From assembly GCA_009619095.1 (NCBI GenBank), contig WJOT01000041.1, positions 1 to 33,435 of the forward strand: a stretch of DNA of 33,435 bases, written 5' to 3'. Positions 23,360 to 30,395 of the stretch are shown here, in pieces. This DNA comes from Clostridia bacterium (lineage in GTDB: Bacteria > UBA6262 > WVXT01). The translations under genes and the position numbers were made by a program. Numbering within the stretch: position 1 is the first letter of the stretch; every line of letters starts with the position of its first letter. Below the pieces are notes generated by a model, which had not been told where the DNA came from, made no database searches, and saw only the letters and a list, made by a program, of their open reading frames with translations.

Positions 23360-24115
23360 TTACCATCTCCCGGTGGCACCTCCGCCGCCAGAGAGTCCTC
23401 CGCCAAATCCTCCAAATCCTCCTCCAAACCCTCCTCCTCCTCTACCCCAGAAGCCTCCTCCCATGAAAAAGAACGGCAAGAGGAAGAGCCTGCCCCCCAT
23501 AAAGAAGAGGATTAAGAATAAGTATAATAGATTCCCCAGAGCTCCCCTGCGCCGAGACCTCCCGGCAACAGCCACCTCATAATTCTCTTGAGGGAGAGAA
23601 CTTAGGGCAAGTAATTCCACTTCCTTTTCCCGGGCAATTAAATTGGCAAGAGTAGCCGTACCATTAAAAAGCCCTTCGCCGAACTCTCCTCTCCCGAAAC
23701 TGGGAGCAATCTTCTGACGAATAACCTCTCCAGCCATACCATCAGTAATGATACCCTCTAATCCATAACCCACTTCTATTCTAATCAGTCGTTCACCAAC
23801 ACTAACAAGGATTAACAGACCATTATCCTCACCCTTCTTCCCAATCCCCCACGCCTCAAAGAGGTCTACCGCATAACTTTCTATATCTCCTTCCGAAATA
23901 CTCTCCAGGGTCACTACAGCAATTTCAGAAGTCGTCTTTCTTTCCAGTTCAGTAACAAGATTTGTCAACCGGGCTACATCGCTGGATGAGAGAATGTGAG
24001 CAAAGTCATTAACGTATCCCACCGGCTTGGGAAAGGAAGCCTCCTTCCCCAAAGAAGGAGCCTGTAGAAGAAATAGTGTGATTAATATTACCGGCAGTAT
24101 CTTAATTCTTCTCAT
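23360..24115 (-). CDS. TPM domain protein (YgcG/Psb32 family), exported, glycine-rich C-terminus
   Basis: A 251-aa exported membrane protein. A signal peptide (about residues 1-23) leads to the TPM_phosphatase domain: 'PVGYVNDFAHILSSSDVARLTNLVTELERKTTSEIAVVTLESISEGDIESYAVDLFEAWGIGKKGEDNGLLILVSVGERLIRIEVGYGLEGIITD'. A membrane segment ('LLYLFLILFFMGGRLFLLPFFFM', near 198-220) and a Gly-rich tail (GGGGFGGGFGGFGGG...) follow, the usual layout of this family. Its ATG overlaps the upstream gene's stop as TAATG. It is a common partner of LemA; the function is poorly defined, with roles suggested in membrane-protein complex repair. Confidence 0.92.
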   Translation of the reverse strand: MRRIKILPVILITLFLLQAPSLGKEASFPKPVGYVNDFAHILSSSDVARLTNLVTELERKTTSEIAVVTLESISEGDIESYAVDLFEAWGIGKKGEDNGLLILVSVGERLIRIEVGYGLEGIITDGMAGEVIRQKIAPSFGRGEFGEGLFNGTATLANLIAREKEVELLALSSLPQENYEVAVAGRSRRRGALGNLLYLFLILFFMGGRLFLLPFFFMGGGFWGRGGGGFGGGFGGFGGGLSGGGGATGRW

Positions 24116-24855
24116 TACAATTCCATCCTGTCACAGATTATGCACAACTTCTCAACCTCTTCTAAGTAGTCACCGAAGAGTTTTTCTAAGTTATCTTTTA
24201 CCTTTTTACCCTCTTTCATCTCGAGAACCTTTAAGAAGAGGGCACCATTAACAGTGAACTCTCTTTCCAAATCACTGATAATATCTCTTTTCTTAACGGG
24301 CAAGGCCTTTCCCTTCAGCCGCAACAGGCTTCGGAAAATGGGAATAAGAGAAGTAAGGGAATTGACTAAAAGAGAGCGAATCCTTTTCTCCTTCATCCCT
24401 ATCTCTAAATAGACCTGATATAGCCTGATCAATCCCCCCTTTAATTGCTGTTCGCATTGTAGCCTCACATTTCGGCCCTTTACTTCCAGTTCGCCCAATA
24501 TGTCTTTTCCATAAATGAGGCTATAACTCTCCTTCATTTCCAGAAATTCTATAGGGAATGTATCCGTAGAAGACTTTATATGCTCAACAGTAAGAAGGAG
24601 AGGGACAATTCCCTTTTTCCTTCCCTGGTTAATAAGTTTCAAGCTCTTCTTCAAGTCAGGAGGGTCTATTCTCTCCATTACCAAAAGGAGATTGACGTTC
24701 GATTTTTTAGGAATAAAATCTTCTCCCACTGCGCTACCATAAAGGGAGATAGATTTAAGGTTATCCCCATGCAATGCAATCATTGCCTGGCTAAAAGGCA
24801 CCAAAACTTTCCTCACATGGCTATTTAACTTTTCCAGATTGACCAGGATGTCCAT
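24115..24855 (-). CDS. Nucleotidyltransferase-fold protein with altered catalytic residues
   Basis: A 246-aa protein whose N-terminal part resembles a Pol-beta/MNT-type nucleotidyltransferase: 'LKSISLYGSAVGEDFIPKKSNVNLLLVME' fits hGSxxx..(D)x(D)hhV. The two catalytic carboxylates expected in the 'SDIDLLV' position are both Asn here (SNVNLLLV), so it is probably not a normal nucleotidyl transferase. The C-terminal two thirds are helical. It is the first gene after a good promoter (24888-24916), has AAGGAGAC before the ATG, and is coupled by TAATG to the TPM-domain gene. I recognise the general family but not a function. Confidence 0.7.
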   Translation of the reverse strand: MDILVNLEKLNSHVRKVLVPFSQAMIALHGDNLKSISLYGSAVGEDFIPKKSNVNLLLVMERIDPPDLKKSLKLINQGRKKGIVPLLLTVEHIKSSTDTFPIEFLEMKESYSLIYGKDILGELEVKGRNVRLQCEQQLKGGLIRLYQVYLEIGMKEKRIRSLLVNSLTSLIPIFRSLLRLKGKALPVKKRDIISDLEREFTVNGALFLKVLEMKEGKKVKDNLEKLFGDYLEEVEKLCIICDRMEL

Positions 24856-24887
24856 AAAAGTCTCCTTTCCACTAAATTATTCATAGG

Positions 24888-24916
24888 ATTTTAACATATT
24901 TCCCCATCTTTTTCAA
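24888..24916 (-). promoter_or_regulatory. Sigma-70-type promoter for the nucleotidyltransferase-fold/TPM/lemA run
   Basis: On the minus strand TTGAAA and TAAAAT are separated by 17 bp, each differing from consensus by one base. The -10 ends about 33 bp before the start codon, with the ribosome-binding site in between. Confidence 0.6.
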
Positions 24917-24922
24917 CCATTT

Positions 24923-24952
24923 AAGAAAAATGGGGTCAACTCTATTTTTCTT
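24923..24952. repeat. A/T-stem hairpin repeat (AAGAAAAAT-GGGGTCAACTCT-ATTTTTCTT)
   Basis: A perfect 9 bp stem with a 12-base loop, just upstream of the promoter at 24888-24916. It resembles the other A/T-run hairpins at 14083, 20260 and 24994, all with a GGGGACA/GTCA-type loop. Confidence 0.55.
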
Positions 24953-24993
24953 GGAAATGGAGTAACAGAGTTTACGAGGCTGTGTCATGGAGG

Positions 24994-25016
24994 AAAAAAG
25001 TGCCTGTCACTTTTTT
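24994..25016 (-). terminator. Bidirectional terminator-like hairpin at the end of the M48 peptidase gene
   Basis: AAAAAAGTG-CCTGT-CACTTTTTT is a perfect 9 bp stem with flanking A and T runs. The M48 gene stop codon (25007-25009) lies in it, so the last residues 'PKK' are read from the hairpin. The stem is weak in G+C for an efficient terminator; a repeat is an alternative. Confidence 0.5.
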
Positions 25017-25831
25017 GGCTCCTCGGCAGGCAGATTTTGCGTCAAACTCTTAAACTTTTCCTGATTCCTTACCAGTCCAGTTTCCTCAAACTCAACCTGT
25101 TCCAGGTAAAGCTGAATCCTTTCAATTCTATCGCCTGTAGGTGGATGGGACCGAAACAGATTTTCAAACTTAGTTGGAGGTTTCTTTTCCATAGCTTTAA
25201 GTTTCTCGAAAAACTCAGTCATTCCCTTTGGATTGTATCCGGCAGCAAGGGGATAGCGGACTCCAGAATTGTCAGCCTCAAACTCGTTCTTCCGGCTATA
25301 TCCCAGAAGCATTAAGGAAAAAAGGAAATTGGTATATTGCCTCAACTGGCTCAAATCTTTCTTAGTGAGTATTTCTCCCAGGAGAATAATTGCCGAATAA
25401 CCAAATGCTTTCTCCAGTCGTTTTGCCCCATGGCGCCAGACAACGTGTCCAATCTCATGTGCCATCACTCCTGCCAGTTGAGCTTCGTCATCCATTTCCC
25501 TAAGGATTCCCCTGGTGACAAAAATGAATCCTCCGGGAGCAGCAAAAGCATTCACCATGGGAGTATCCAGAACAGTAAAATAGTAAGTTATCTCTTTTCT
25601 CTCGCAAACATTGGCCAGTTTCTGTCCCACCTCGTTTATATACTCGTGTAACTTGGGGTCATCGTAAACGCCAAACTGCTTTACTACCTGTTGAGCAGTT
25701 GCTTTTCCCAGGGCAACTTCCTGCTTTGTAGAGACTAATCTGAGCTCCCTTTTCCCTGTAACCGGATGGGCTGCACATCCTACCAGGAAAACAAAAGATA
25801 CCAGTAAAACGATATTCAAGAGTTTTTTCAT
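25007..25831 (-). CDS. M48 family zinc metallopeptidase, lipoprotein
   Basis: A 274-aa envelope peptidase. I start it at MKKLLNIVLL, which follows AAGGAGGG. The signal peptide ends in the lipobox LVGC (Cys19), so it should be a lipoprotein. The M48 zinc motif HEIGH is at residues 125-129, with the third ligand in 'RKNEFEADNSGVRYPLAAGYNP' (near 190). 'NAFAAPGGFIFVTRGIL' and 'RSHPPTGDRIERI' are further conserved M48 parts. It resembles the catalytic part of BepA/LoiP-type periplasmic proteases but lacks a TPR domain. It probably takes part in outer-membrane protein quality control. The C-terminal codons run into a hairpin repeat. Confidence 0.93.
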   Translation of the reverse strand: MKKLLNIVLLVSFVFLVGCAAHPVTGKRELRLVSTKQEVALGKATAQQVVKQFGVYDDPKLHEYINEVGQKLANVCERKEITYYFTVLDTPMVNAFAAPGGFIFVTRGILREMDDEAQLAGVMAHEIGHVVWRHGAKRLEKAFGYSAIILLGEILTKKDLSQLRQYTNFLFSLMLLGYSRKNEFEADNSGVRYPLAAGYNPKGMTEFFEKLKAMEKKPPTKFENLFRSHPPTGDRIERIQLYLEQVEFEETGLVRNQEKFKSLTQNLPAEEPKK

Positions 25832-25844
25832 CGAATTTCCCTCC

Positions 25845-26609
25845 TTAAACCGCAAGCCATCCTCCATCCACAAAGATTGTCTGGCCGGTTATGTAATCAG
25901 AAGCATCAGAAGCAAGAAATACAGCTATTCCCGCCAAATCCTCAGGCTTACCCCATCTACCTAAAGGAATTCTTGCATTTATTGCCGAAAATCTTTTGGG
26001 GTCCTTCCGCAAAGGCTCAGTCAAATCAGTCTCAAAATAGCCCGGTCCAATAGCATTAACCCTAATGTTATATTTCGCCCAGTCACTGGCGAGCGACTTG
26101 GTCAGTTGAGAAACCCCTCCCTTGCTTGCTACATAGGCAGAAATATTCTTCCCCCCTATAAAGCTGGCTATGGAAGAAATGTTTATAATTTTCCCTCTCT
26201 TCTGTTTAATCATTACTCTCCCCACCGCCTGGCAACACAAGAAAGTCCCTTTCAGATTAACATTGAGCTCCTCATCCCAATCTTCTTCTGAAAAGTCTTC
26301 TGAAGGCACTCTGGTAATCCTTCCAGCATTATTGAATAGAAAATCTATCTTACCAAATTTTCCCATGGTTTTATCTACCATTACATCAATATCTTCTTTT
26401 CTCGCCACATCAACCTGCAGGGGAAGCACTTCCCCTCCCCAACTTTTGATTTCCTCAGCTACTTTCTCAATTATTTTCAGTTCCCTGCTGGTCACAGCAA
26501 GGTCTGCCCCAGCCTGAGCAAGACCAATAGCAATACCTTTCCCCAGACCGCGGCTTGCACCAACCACTATCCCTGTTTTCCCCTTAAGACTCATCTTTTC
26601 CAAAATCAT
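25845..26609 (-). CDS. Short-chain dehydrogenase/reductase (SDR)
   Basis: A 254-aa classical SDR. The cofactor motif is 'VVGASRGLGKGIA' (residues 15-27; the usual TGxxxGxG begins with V rather than T). 'NNAG' is near 92, the active-site Ser in 'INISSIAS' and Tyr/Lys in 'SAYVASKGGVSQLTKSLA', and 'NAIGPGYFETDLT' closes the site; the C-terminus is 'YITGQTIFVDGGWLAV'. Overall similarity looks closest to gluconate 5-dehydrogenase or 2-deoxy-D-gluconate 3-dehydrogenase type SDRs, but the substrate is uncertain. It overlaps the DUF2784 gene stop by ATGA and ends 13 bp before the M48 start. Confidence 0.9.
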   Translation of the reverse strand: MILEKMSLKGKTGIVVGASRGLGKGIAIGLAQAGADLAVTSRELKIIEKVAEEIKSWGGEVLPLQVDVARKEDIDVMVDKTMGKFGKIDFLFNNAGRITRVPSEDFSEEDWDEELNVNLKGTFLCCQAVGRVMIKQKRGKIINISSIASFIGGKNISAYVASKGGVSQLTKSLASDWAKYNIRVNAIGPGYFETDLTEPLRKDPKRFSAINARIPLGRWGKPEDLAGIAVFLASDASDYITGQTIFVDGGWLAV

Positions 26610-27037
26610 AACTTCTCTCTCCCAGGGCTCAATCTTGCCATTATGCTTTTTATTTTCTTCGGTGGTCTAACTATAAACACCACTATTGTAAATATGGCAA
26701 GAAAAACTGTTGGTATCTGTATTACCAAAGGATTAACATCAGGATAAACCAACTTCTCTAAATAATGGACAATGAACGAACCAGAATATACTAAAGATAC
26801 CTCATATCTTAACCTGAGTTCATTCTCGAGGATGGTTAAGGGGCAATACTTGCCCAGAATGCTTAAAGAGGCAACATAGAAAATACCTAAAAGATGGAGC
26901 GACCTGAAAAGCCACCTATCGAAGAACTTCTGCCTGAAGAAGAGAGCATATCCGGTAAGCAGAAATCCCAATAGCATAAATAGAATATACAGGAAATGTA
27001 CCACAATGATTGCATCAGCAAATATTTTATGTGACAT
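26606..27037 (-). CDS. DUF2784 family membrane protein
   Basis: A 143-aa integral membrane protein with about four membrane segments (residues about 8-30, 42-60, 82-95 weak, 106-125). It shows the DUF2784 pattern 'ADAIIVVHFLYILFMLLGFLLT', 'RSLHLLGIFYVASLSILGKYCPLTILENELR' and 'SFIVHYLEKLVYPDVNP'. No catalytic motif is apparent and function is unknown. The stop overlaps the SDR start (ATGA), so they are coupled; the cupin gene ends 12 bp upstream. Confidence 0.85.
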   Translation of the reverse strand: MSHKIFADAIIVVHFLYILFMLLGFLLTGYALFFRQKFFDRWLFRSLHLLGIFYVASLSILGKYCPLTILENELRLRYEVSLVYSGSFIVHYLEKLVYPDVNPLVIQIPTVFLAIFTIVVFIVRPPKKIKSIMARLSPGREKL

Positions 27038-27049
27038 TTTTTATCAATC

Positions 27050-27319
27050 TTATCCAAACTTATATACTTTCCTAATTTTCTCTATCACATTCCAGGTGCA
27101 TTTAAGTCCTTTGGGGAATGTAACCAGGTCGCCCTTCCCAAATTCAACTTCGCCATCAGGAGTTTTAACCTTCACTTTCCCTTCCAGAACATAGCAAGTC
27201 TCCTTGTCATCATATTCCCAGTCGAAAGTTGAAGGCTCGCATTCCCATGGACTCCATTCATCCACTCCCAACGATTTCAATTCCTCATCAGACAGTTTCT
27301 CCACCTTAATTTCCGCCAT
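27050..27319 (-). CDS. Small cupin domain protein
   Basis: An 89-aa single-domain cupin of the EutQ-like (cupin_3) type. 'WSPWECEPSTFDWEYDDKETCYVLEGKVKVKTPDGEVEFGKGDLVTFPKGLKCTWNVIEKIRKVYKF' shows both cupin motifs; the usual first-motif His ligands are absent, as is common in this subgroup, with Glu and Cys in their place. AAGGAGGTTTAGGT precedes the ATG. It could bind a small ligand or have sugar-related activity; nothing in the sequence decides this. Confidence 0.85.
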   Translation of the reverse strand: MAEIKVEKLSDEELKSLGVDEWSPWECEPSTFDWEYDDKETCYVLEGKVKVKTPDGEVEFGKGDLVTFPKGLKCTWNVIEKIRKVYKFG

Positions 27320-27363
27320 ACCTAAACCTCCTTAGCCACTAATACGATAAGTAAAAAAAATTT

Positions 27364-27708
27364 CTAAACAAGCTCTTTCCAGCTAATCAAAACCAGGATT
27401 ATAATTGCCAAATTGACCAAAATTGCCAGTAGACTCACTCTCGCAGGCGAAATTATATTAAGAATTAACACCAGGCCCGAAACAACTAAAGCCACCACTC
27501 CTGCCATTCGTCGCTTTTTTCTTAATCCATACCCACTGAAACAATATAAGCCACCCATCACTAACATTAAAATAGGAAATCCAAAGTTTTTACCCATAGA
27601 TATGGCGGGAATACCGAAGACAATAGCATTAAATAACATTATAATTCCCCAAATCCAGGCCAAAGTGGAAGCTATAGATAAATATAATCTTTTCTTAGAT
27701 TCTTCCAT
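27364..27708 (-). CDS. Small hydrophobic membrane protein of unknown function
   Basis: A 114-aa protein with four likely membrane segments (about residues 9-30, 40-60, 68-84, 90-110) separated by short basic loops (KKRR near 64). I do not recognise a family. GAGGTGG before the ATG and the same orientation as its neighbours support a real gene. Confidence 0.65.
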   Translation of the reverse strand: MEESKKRLYLSIASTLAWIWGIIMLFNAIVFGIPAISMGKNFGFPILMLVMGGLYCFSGYGLRKKRRMAGVVALVVSGLVLILNIISPARVSLLAILVNLAIIILVLISWKELV

Positions 27709-27728
27709 TCCACCTCACCTTCTCTAAT

Positions 27729-28148
27729 CTACCAACCGGATATTTGAGTTCCATCAAGAACAAGATGTGTACAATCAATGCAAATTCTCCCTGTTGCAGA
27801 ATCATAGCACCACCCACCGCTATCAGTGAGATTAGGTCCTATGACTTGATTTGTTCGTGGATGAGACTTAAGGTTCAAATATGGAATCTCATTTACATAA
27901 TTAGGAATCAGAGAATTGGGAAGTGGGTTAGAAGGCCATACTCCCTTATTAGTTCCATAGTAGGTCATAATTGACATACGCAAAATACCCAGATTCCCCT
28001 TTGCCACATTCTCATTTGCTCGGCGAGTTGAATTGCCAAATGTTATGATAACAGTAACTACAAGTAATCCAAGAACCGCTACAGAAATCATAAGTTCCGT
28101 CAAAGTGAACCCTTTTGAATCCGACACCACACATCCTTTTTTATTCAT
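27729..28148 (-). CDS. Orphan type II/IV pseudopilin-like protein
   Basis: A 139-aa prepilin-type protein. The class III signal is 'SDSKG/FTLTELMISVAVLGLLVVTVIITF', with Glu5 of the mature protein. The globular part contains 'WPSNPLPNSLIPNYVNEIPYLNLKSHPRTNQV' and ends 'GGWCYDSATGRICIDCTHLVLDGTQISGW', similar to major pseudopilins or Omnitrophota-type prepilin proteins. I prefer the ATG of MNKKG; a GTG 21 bp upstream is possible. No secretion or pilus assembly gene is in the window. A tRNA-derived repeat lies directly upstream. Confidence 0.82.
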   Translation of the reverse strand: MNKKGCVVSDSKGFTLTELMISVAVLGLLVVTVIITFGNSTRRANENVAKGNLGILRMSIMTYYGTNKGVWPSNPLPNSLIPNYVNEIPYLNLKSHPRTNQVIGPNLTDSGGWCYDSATGRICIDCTHLVLDGTQISGW

Positions 28149-28207
28149 TCTCCAATTTCGATTTTCCACTGTTCAGTTCCCACTCCGTCGGAACTGCCAA
28201 GGAAGGT

Positions 28208-28366
28208 GAATCCCTACAGATAAGCAAGCTGCCGGGGGAGGATTCGCTTTCTCGCCGTTCCCCTTACTCCCACGGCTCAAAAGCCGGCCAACTCGCTTCC
28301 GCCCTCCAGGCTCTTCCTCGAATGACCTCGGCGCTCGTTGGCTTCGAATCCTCGCAGGTAAGCAAG
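28208..28366. repeat. tRNA-Gln 3'-end duplication with hairpin-forming interior
   Basis: 28208-28246 repeats 28346-28384 at 35 of 39 positions, with a perfect 26 bp core (28221-28246 = 28359-28384) that includes the 3' end of tRNA-Gln. Between them, GGATTCG (28240-28246) and CGAATCC (28345-28351) can pair and enclose smaller stems such as CGGCT/AGCCG. No ORF is credible. The unit looks like a mobile palindrome attached to the tRNA 3' end. Confidence 0.75.
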
Positions 28367-28437
28367 CTGCCGGGGGAGGATTCGAACCTCCACAACAAGA
28401 TCCAGAGTCTCGTGTCCTACCATTAGACCACCCGGCA
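28367..28437 (-). tRNA. tRNA-Gln (anticodon CUG)
   Basis: On the minus strand TGCCGGGTGGTCTAATGG starts a 71-nt cloverleaf. The acceptor arm is TGCCGGG/CCCGGCA with the U1-A72 pair and discriminator G typical of tRNA-Gln. The anticodon loop is CTCTGGA, giving anticodon CTG. The T arm is GGAGG-TTCGAAT-CCTCC. CCA is not encoded (CTTG follows). The 3' part is duplicated 138 bp downstream. It follows the DUF1844 gene, which follows gltX. Confidence 0.93.
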
Positions 28438-28442
28438 ATCTC

Positions 28443-28769
28443 TCATTTTTGTTCTTCTTGTTTCTCTTCCTTCTCTTCTTTCTTTTCTTCTTTCTTTTCT
28501 TTCTCTTCCTTTTTTACCTCATCAACATAGTTTAGCTGGAGAGTGGCCAGAGTCTCACCGATTAACTTTTCTTCCTCTTTAACCAGATTTCCTTTACTCT
28601 TCTCTTTTAACATTTCCAGCATATCGACTGTTACCTTTGCCTGCTCTAAATTTCTGTCAATCTTACCCGTCAGGGGATTAGTAACTTTACCCATATGCTG
28701 CATTGCTGCCTGGGAAAGGGAGAGAACAAGGCTCATAAAAAGCATGTTCAATTTTGGTTCTTCAGCCAT
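28443..28769 (-). CDS. DUF1844 family protein
   Basis: A 108-aa protein beginning MAEEPKLNMLFMSLVLSLSQAAMQHMGKVTNPLTGKIDRNLEQAKVTVDMLEMLKEKSKGNLVKEEEKLIGETLATLQLNYV, which is the DUF1844 core almost in full. A highly charged Lys/Glu tail (about residues 86-108) follows, read from a long TTCTTT-type tract on the plus strand. GGAGG precedes the ATG. Function is unknown. Only 5 bp separate its stop codon from the tRNA-Gln 5' end. Confidence 0.88.
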   Translation of the reverse strand: MAEEPKLNMLFMSLVLSLSQAAMQHMGKVTNPLTGKIDRNLEQAKVTVDMLEMLKEKSKGNLVKEEEKLIGETLATLQLNYVDEVKKEEKEKKEEKKEEKEEKQEEQK

Positions 28770-28789
28770 CCTGCCTCCTTGTAGAGAAA

Positions 28790-30301
28790 CTATAGGAAGT
28801 TCTTGATTGTATAATCTATTCTCTTTAAGACTCTCTCTTTGCCGAGAAACGATAAGAGAGCAAATAGACCCGGCCCTCGCGTGCGGCCGGATACTGCCAC
28901 CCTGATGGGATGGAACACTTCACTTGTCTTTTTACCGCTCTCCTTAGTATAGTTGCGAACTTCCTGTTCAATTTTCTCTTCTGAGAAATCTTCCAACCTG
29001 GTGAGCCTATCCCTGCAATCGGATAGTATCTGTTTAACGCCACTAACCTTTAATACTTTCTCTTTGGCTTCCTCTTCGTAATCTTTATTTTCTAAGTCCT
29101 CCTTAAGCATATAACTTATCAAATATGGAATATCCTTCAGTAATTTTATTTTTTCCTGTTCCAGGGAAATGGCCTTTGTTAATATATTCTCTACCCACTG
29201 CTTAACCTCTTCATCTGTGTCCCCTTGAATCAGATTTTCTTTAATTATAAACGGAAGCGCTTCCGTAGTAAGCTCATCCGGTTCCATCTTCCTTATATAC
29301 TCACCATTCATCCAGAGAAGTTTTTGAAGGTCGAAAATGGCAGCAGATTTTGCGCACCTTTCCAAAGAGAACTTTTCTTTCAATTCCTCTATGTCGAAAA
29401 TCTGCTGACTATCTTCTGTAGCCCAGCCCAGAAGGGCTAAATAATTAACCATTGCTTCTGGAAGATACCCTTCTTTTTCATAATATTCTAATGAAGTCGC
29501 CCCATGCCTTTTACTGAGCCGGCTACCATCCGAGCCGAGAATCATCGGTACATGGGCAAATTGAGGCTTCTCCCAGCCAAGCGCTTCATAGAGGAGAATC
29601 TGCCTGGGAGTATTGGATATGTGGTCATCACCACGAATCACATGGCTTATCTCCATTTCGTGGTCATCAACTACAACCGCAAAATTGTATGTGGGGGAGC
29701 CACTCGATTTAAGCATAACAAAATCGTCCAGAAGGTTGTTCTGGAAGCTTACTTTCCCCCTTACTATATCTTCAAATTCTGTAACTCCCTCCTGGGGAGT
29801 CTTGAAGCGCACTACAGGCTTCCTGCCTTCCTCTTTATATATCTTCTCGTCTTCTGCAGTAAGATTGCGACATCTACCATCATACTTTGGTGGCCTCTTC
29901 TCCTGGATTGCCTTCTTTCTCATCTCCTCCAGCTCTTCAGGAAAACAGTAACACCGATAAGCCTTGCCATCCTCAATCAGTTTTTCCGCATACTTCCTAT
30001 ATAATTCGAGCCTTTTCATCTGGAAGTATGGCTTATGTTCCCCAACTTCTTTAATAACTGTTTTATGCCGGTCGATGGTAATCTTAGGACCCTCATTCCA
30101 ATTCATACCCAACCATTCAAGCCCACGAATAATCGCCAGTACAGCCTCATTTGTAGAACGCACCTCATCAGTATCTTCTATCCGGAGAATAAATGTACCG
30201 CCTTTCCTCTTGGCAAAAAGCCAGTTAAATAGTGCAGTGCGGGCTCCTCCTAAATGGAGATAACCTGTGGGCGAAGGTGCAAATCGTACCCGAATAGACA
30301 T
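28790..30301 (-). CDS. gltX: Glutamate--tRNA ligase
   Basis: A 503-aa class I aminoacyl-tRNA synthetase, full length. The HIGH-type motif is 'APSPTGYLHLGGARTALFNWL' (residues 8-28), 'FILRIEDTD' follows, the KMSKS-type motif is 'GSDGSRLSKRHGATS' (near 255) and the C-terminal anticodon-binding domain ends 'VAVSGRTRGPGLFALLSFLGKERVLKRI'. TTGGAGGTTTA precedes the ATG. It is followed by DUF1844 and by tRNA-Gln, so a non-discriminating enzyme that also charges tRNA-Gln is conceivable; the sequence as read does not decide this. Confidence 0.97.
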   Translation of the reverse strand: MSIRVRFAPSPTGYLHLGGARTALFNWLFAKRKGGTFILRIEDTDEVRSTNEAVLAIIRGLEWLGMNWNEGPKITIDRHKTVIKEVGEHKPYFQMKRLELYRKYAEKLIEDGKAYRCYCFPEELEEMRKKAIQEKRPPKYDGRCRNLTAEDEKIYKEEGRKPVVRFKTPQEGVTEFEDIVRGKVSFQNNLLDDFVMLKSSGSPTYNFAVVVDDHEMEISHVIRGDDHISNTPRQILLYEALGWEKPQFAHVPMILGSDGSRLSKRHGATSLEYYEKEGYLPEAMVNYLALLGWATEDSQQIFDIEELKEKFSLERCAKSAAIFDLQKLLWMNGEYIRKMEPDELTTEALPFIIKENLIQGDTDEEVKQWVENILTKAISLEQEKIKLLKDIPYLISYMLKEDLENKDYEEEAKEKVLKVSGVKQILSDCRDRLTRLEDFSEEKIEQEVRNYTKESGKKTSEVFHPIRVAVSGRTRGPGLFALLSFLGKERVLKRIDYTIKNFL

Positions 30302-30320
30302 TAAACCTCCAATATTTATT

Positions 30321-30355
30321 CCCCCTCACCCCAACCCTCTCCCCCATGGGAGAGG
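30321..30355. repeat. Family C repeat (CCCCCTCACC...CCCTCTCCCC hairpin), copy 2
   Basis: CCCCCTCACCCCAACCCTCTCCCCCATGGGAGAGG aligns with 11001-11037. CTCTCCC pairs with GGGAGAG. It lies in the 94 bp gap between hisG and gltX, in the gltX leader. Confidence 0.75.
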
Positions 30356-30395
30356 AAGAAAAGATGAAGGACTCCAATTTCCAATTACGTCTTGC

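Noticed and set aside
23286-23582. Plus-strand ORF with a proline-rich stretch (PPPPESPPPNPPNPPP...)
   Set aside because: It is the antisense of the glycine-rich tail of the TPM-domain protein and of the repeat array; there is no ribosome-binding site or family match.
28208-28384. Integrated island bounded by att sites
   Set aside because: The direct repeats enclose only about 100 bp with no integrase, so a classical island is not supported; reported instead as a tRNA-derived repeat.
29504-30004. 166-aa plus-strand ORF
   Set aside because: Antisense to the conserved core of gltX.
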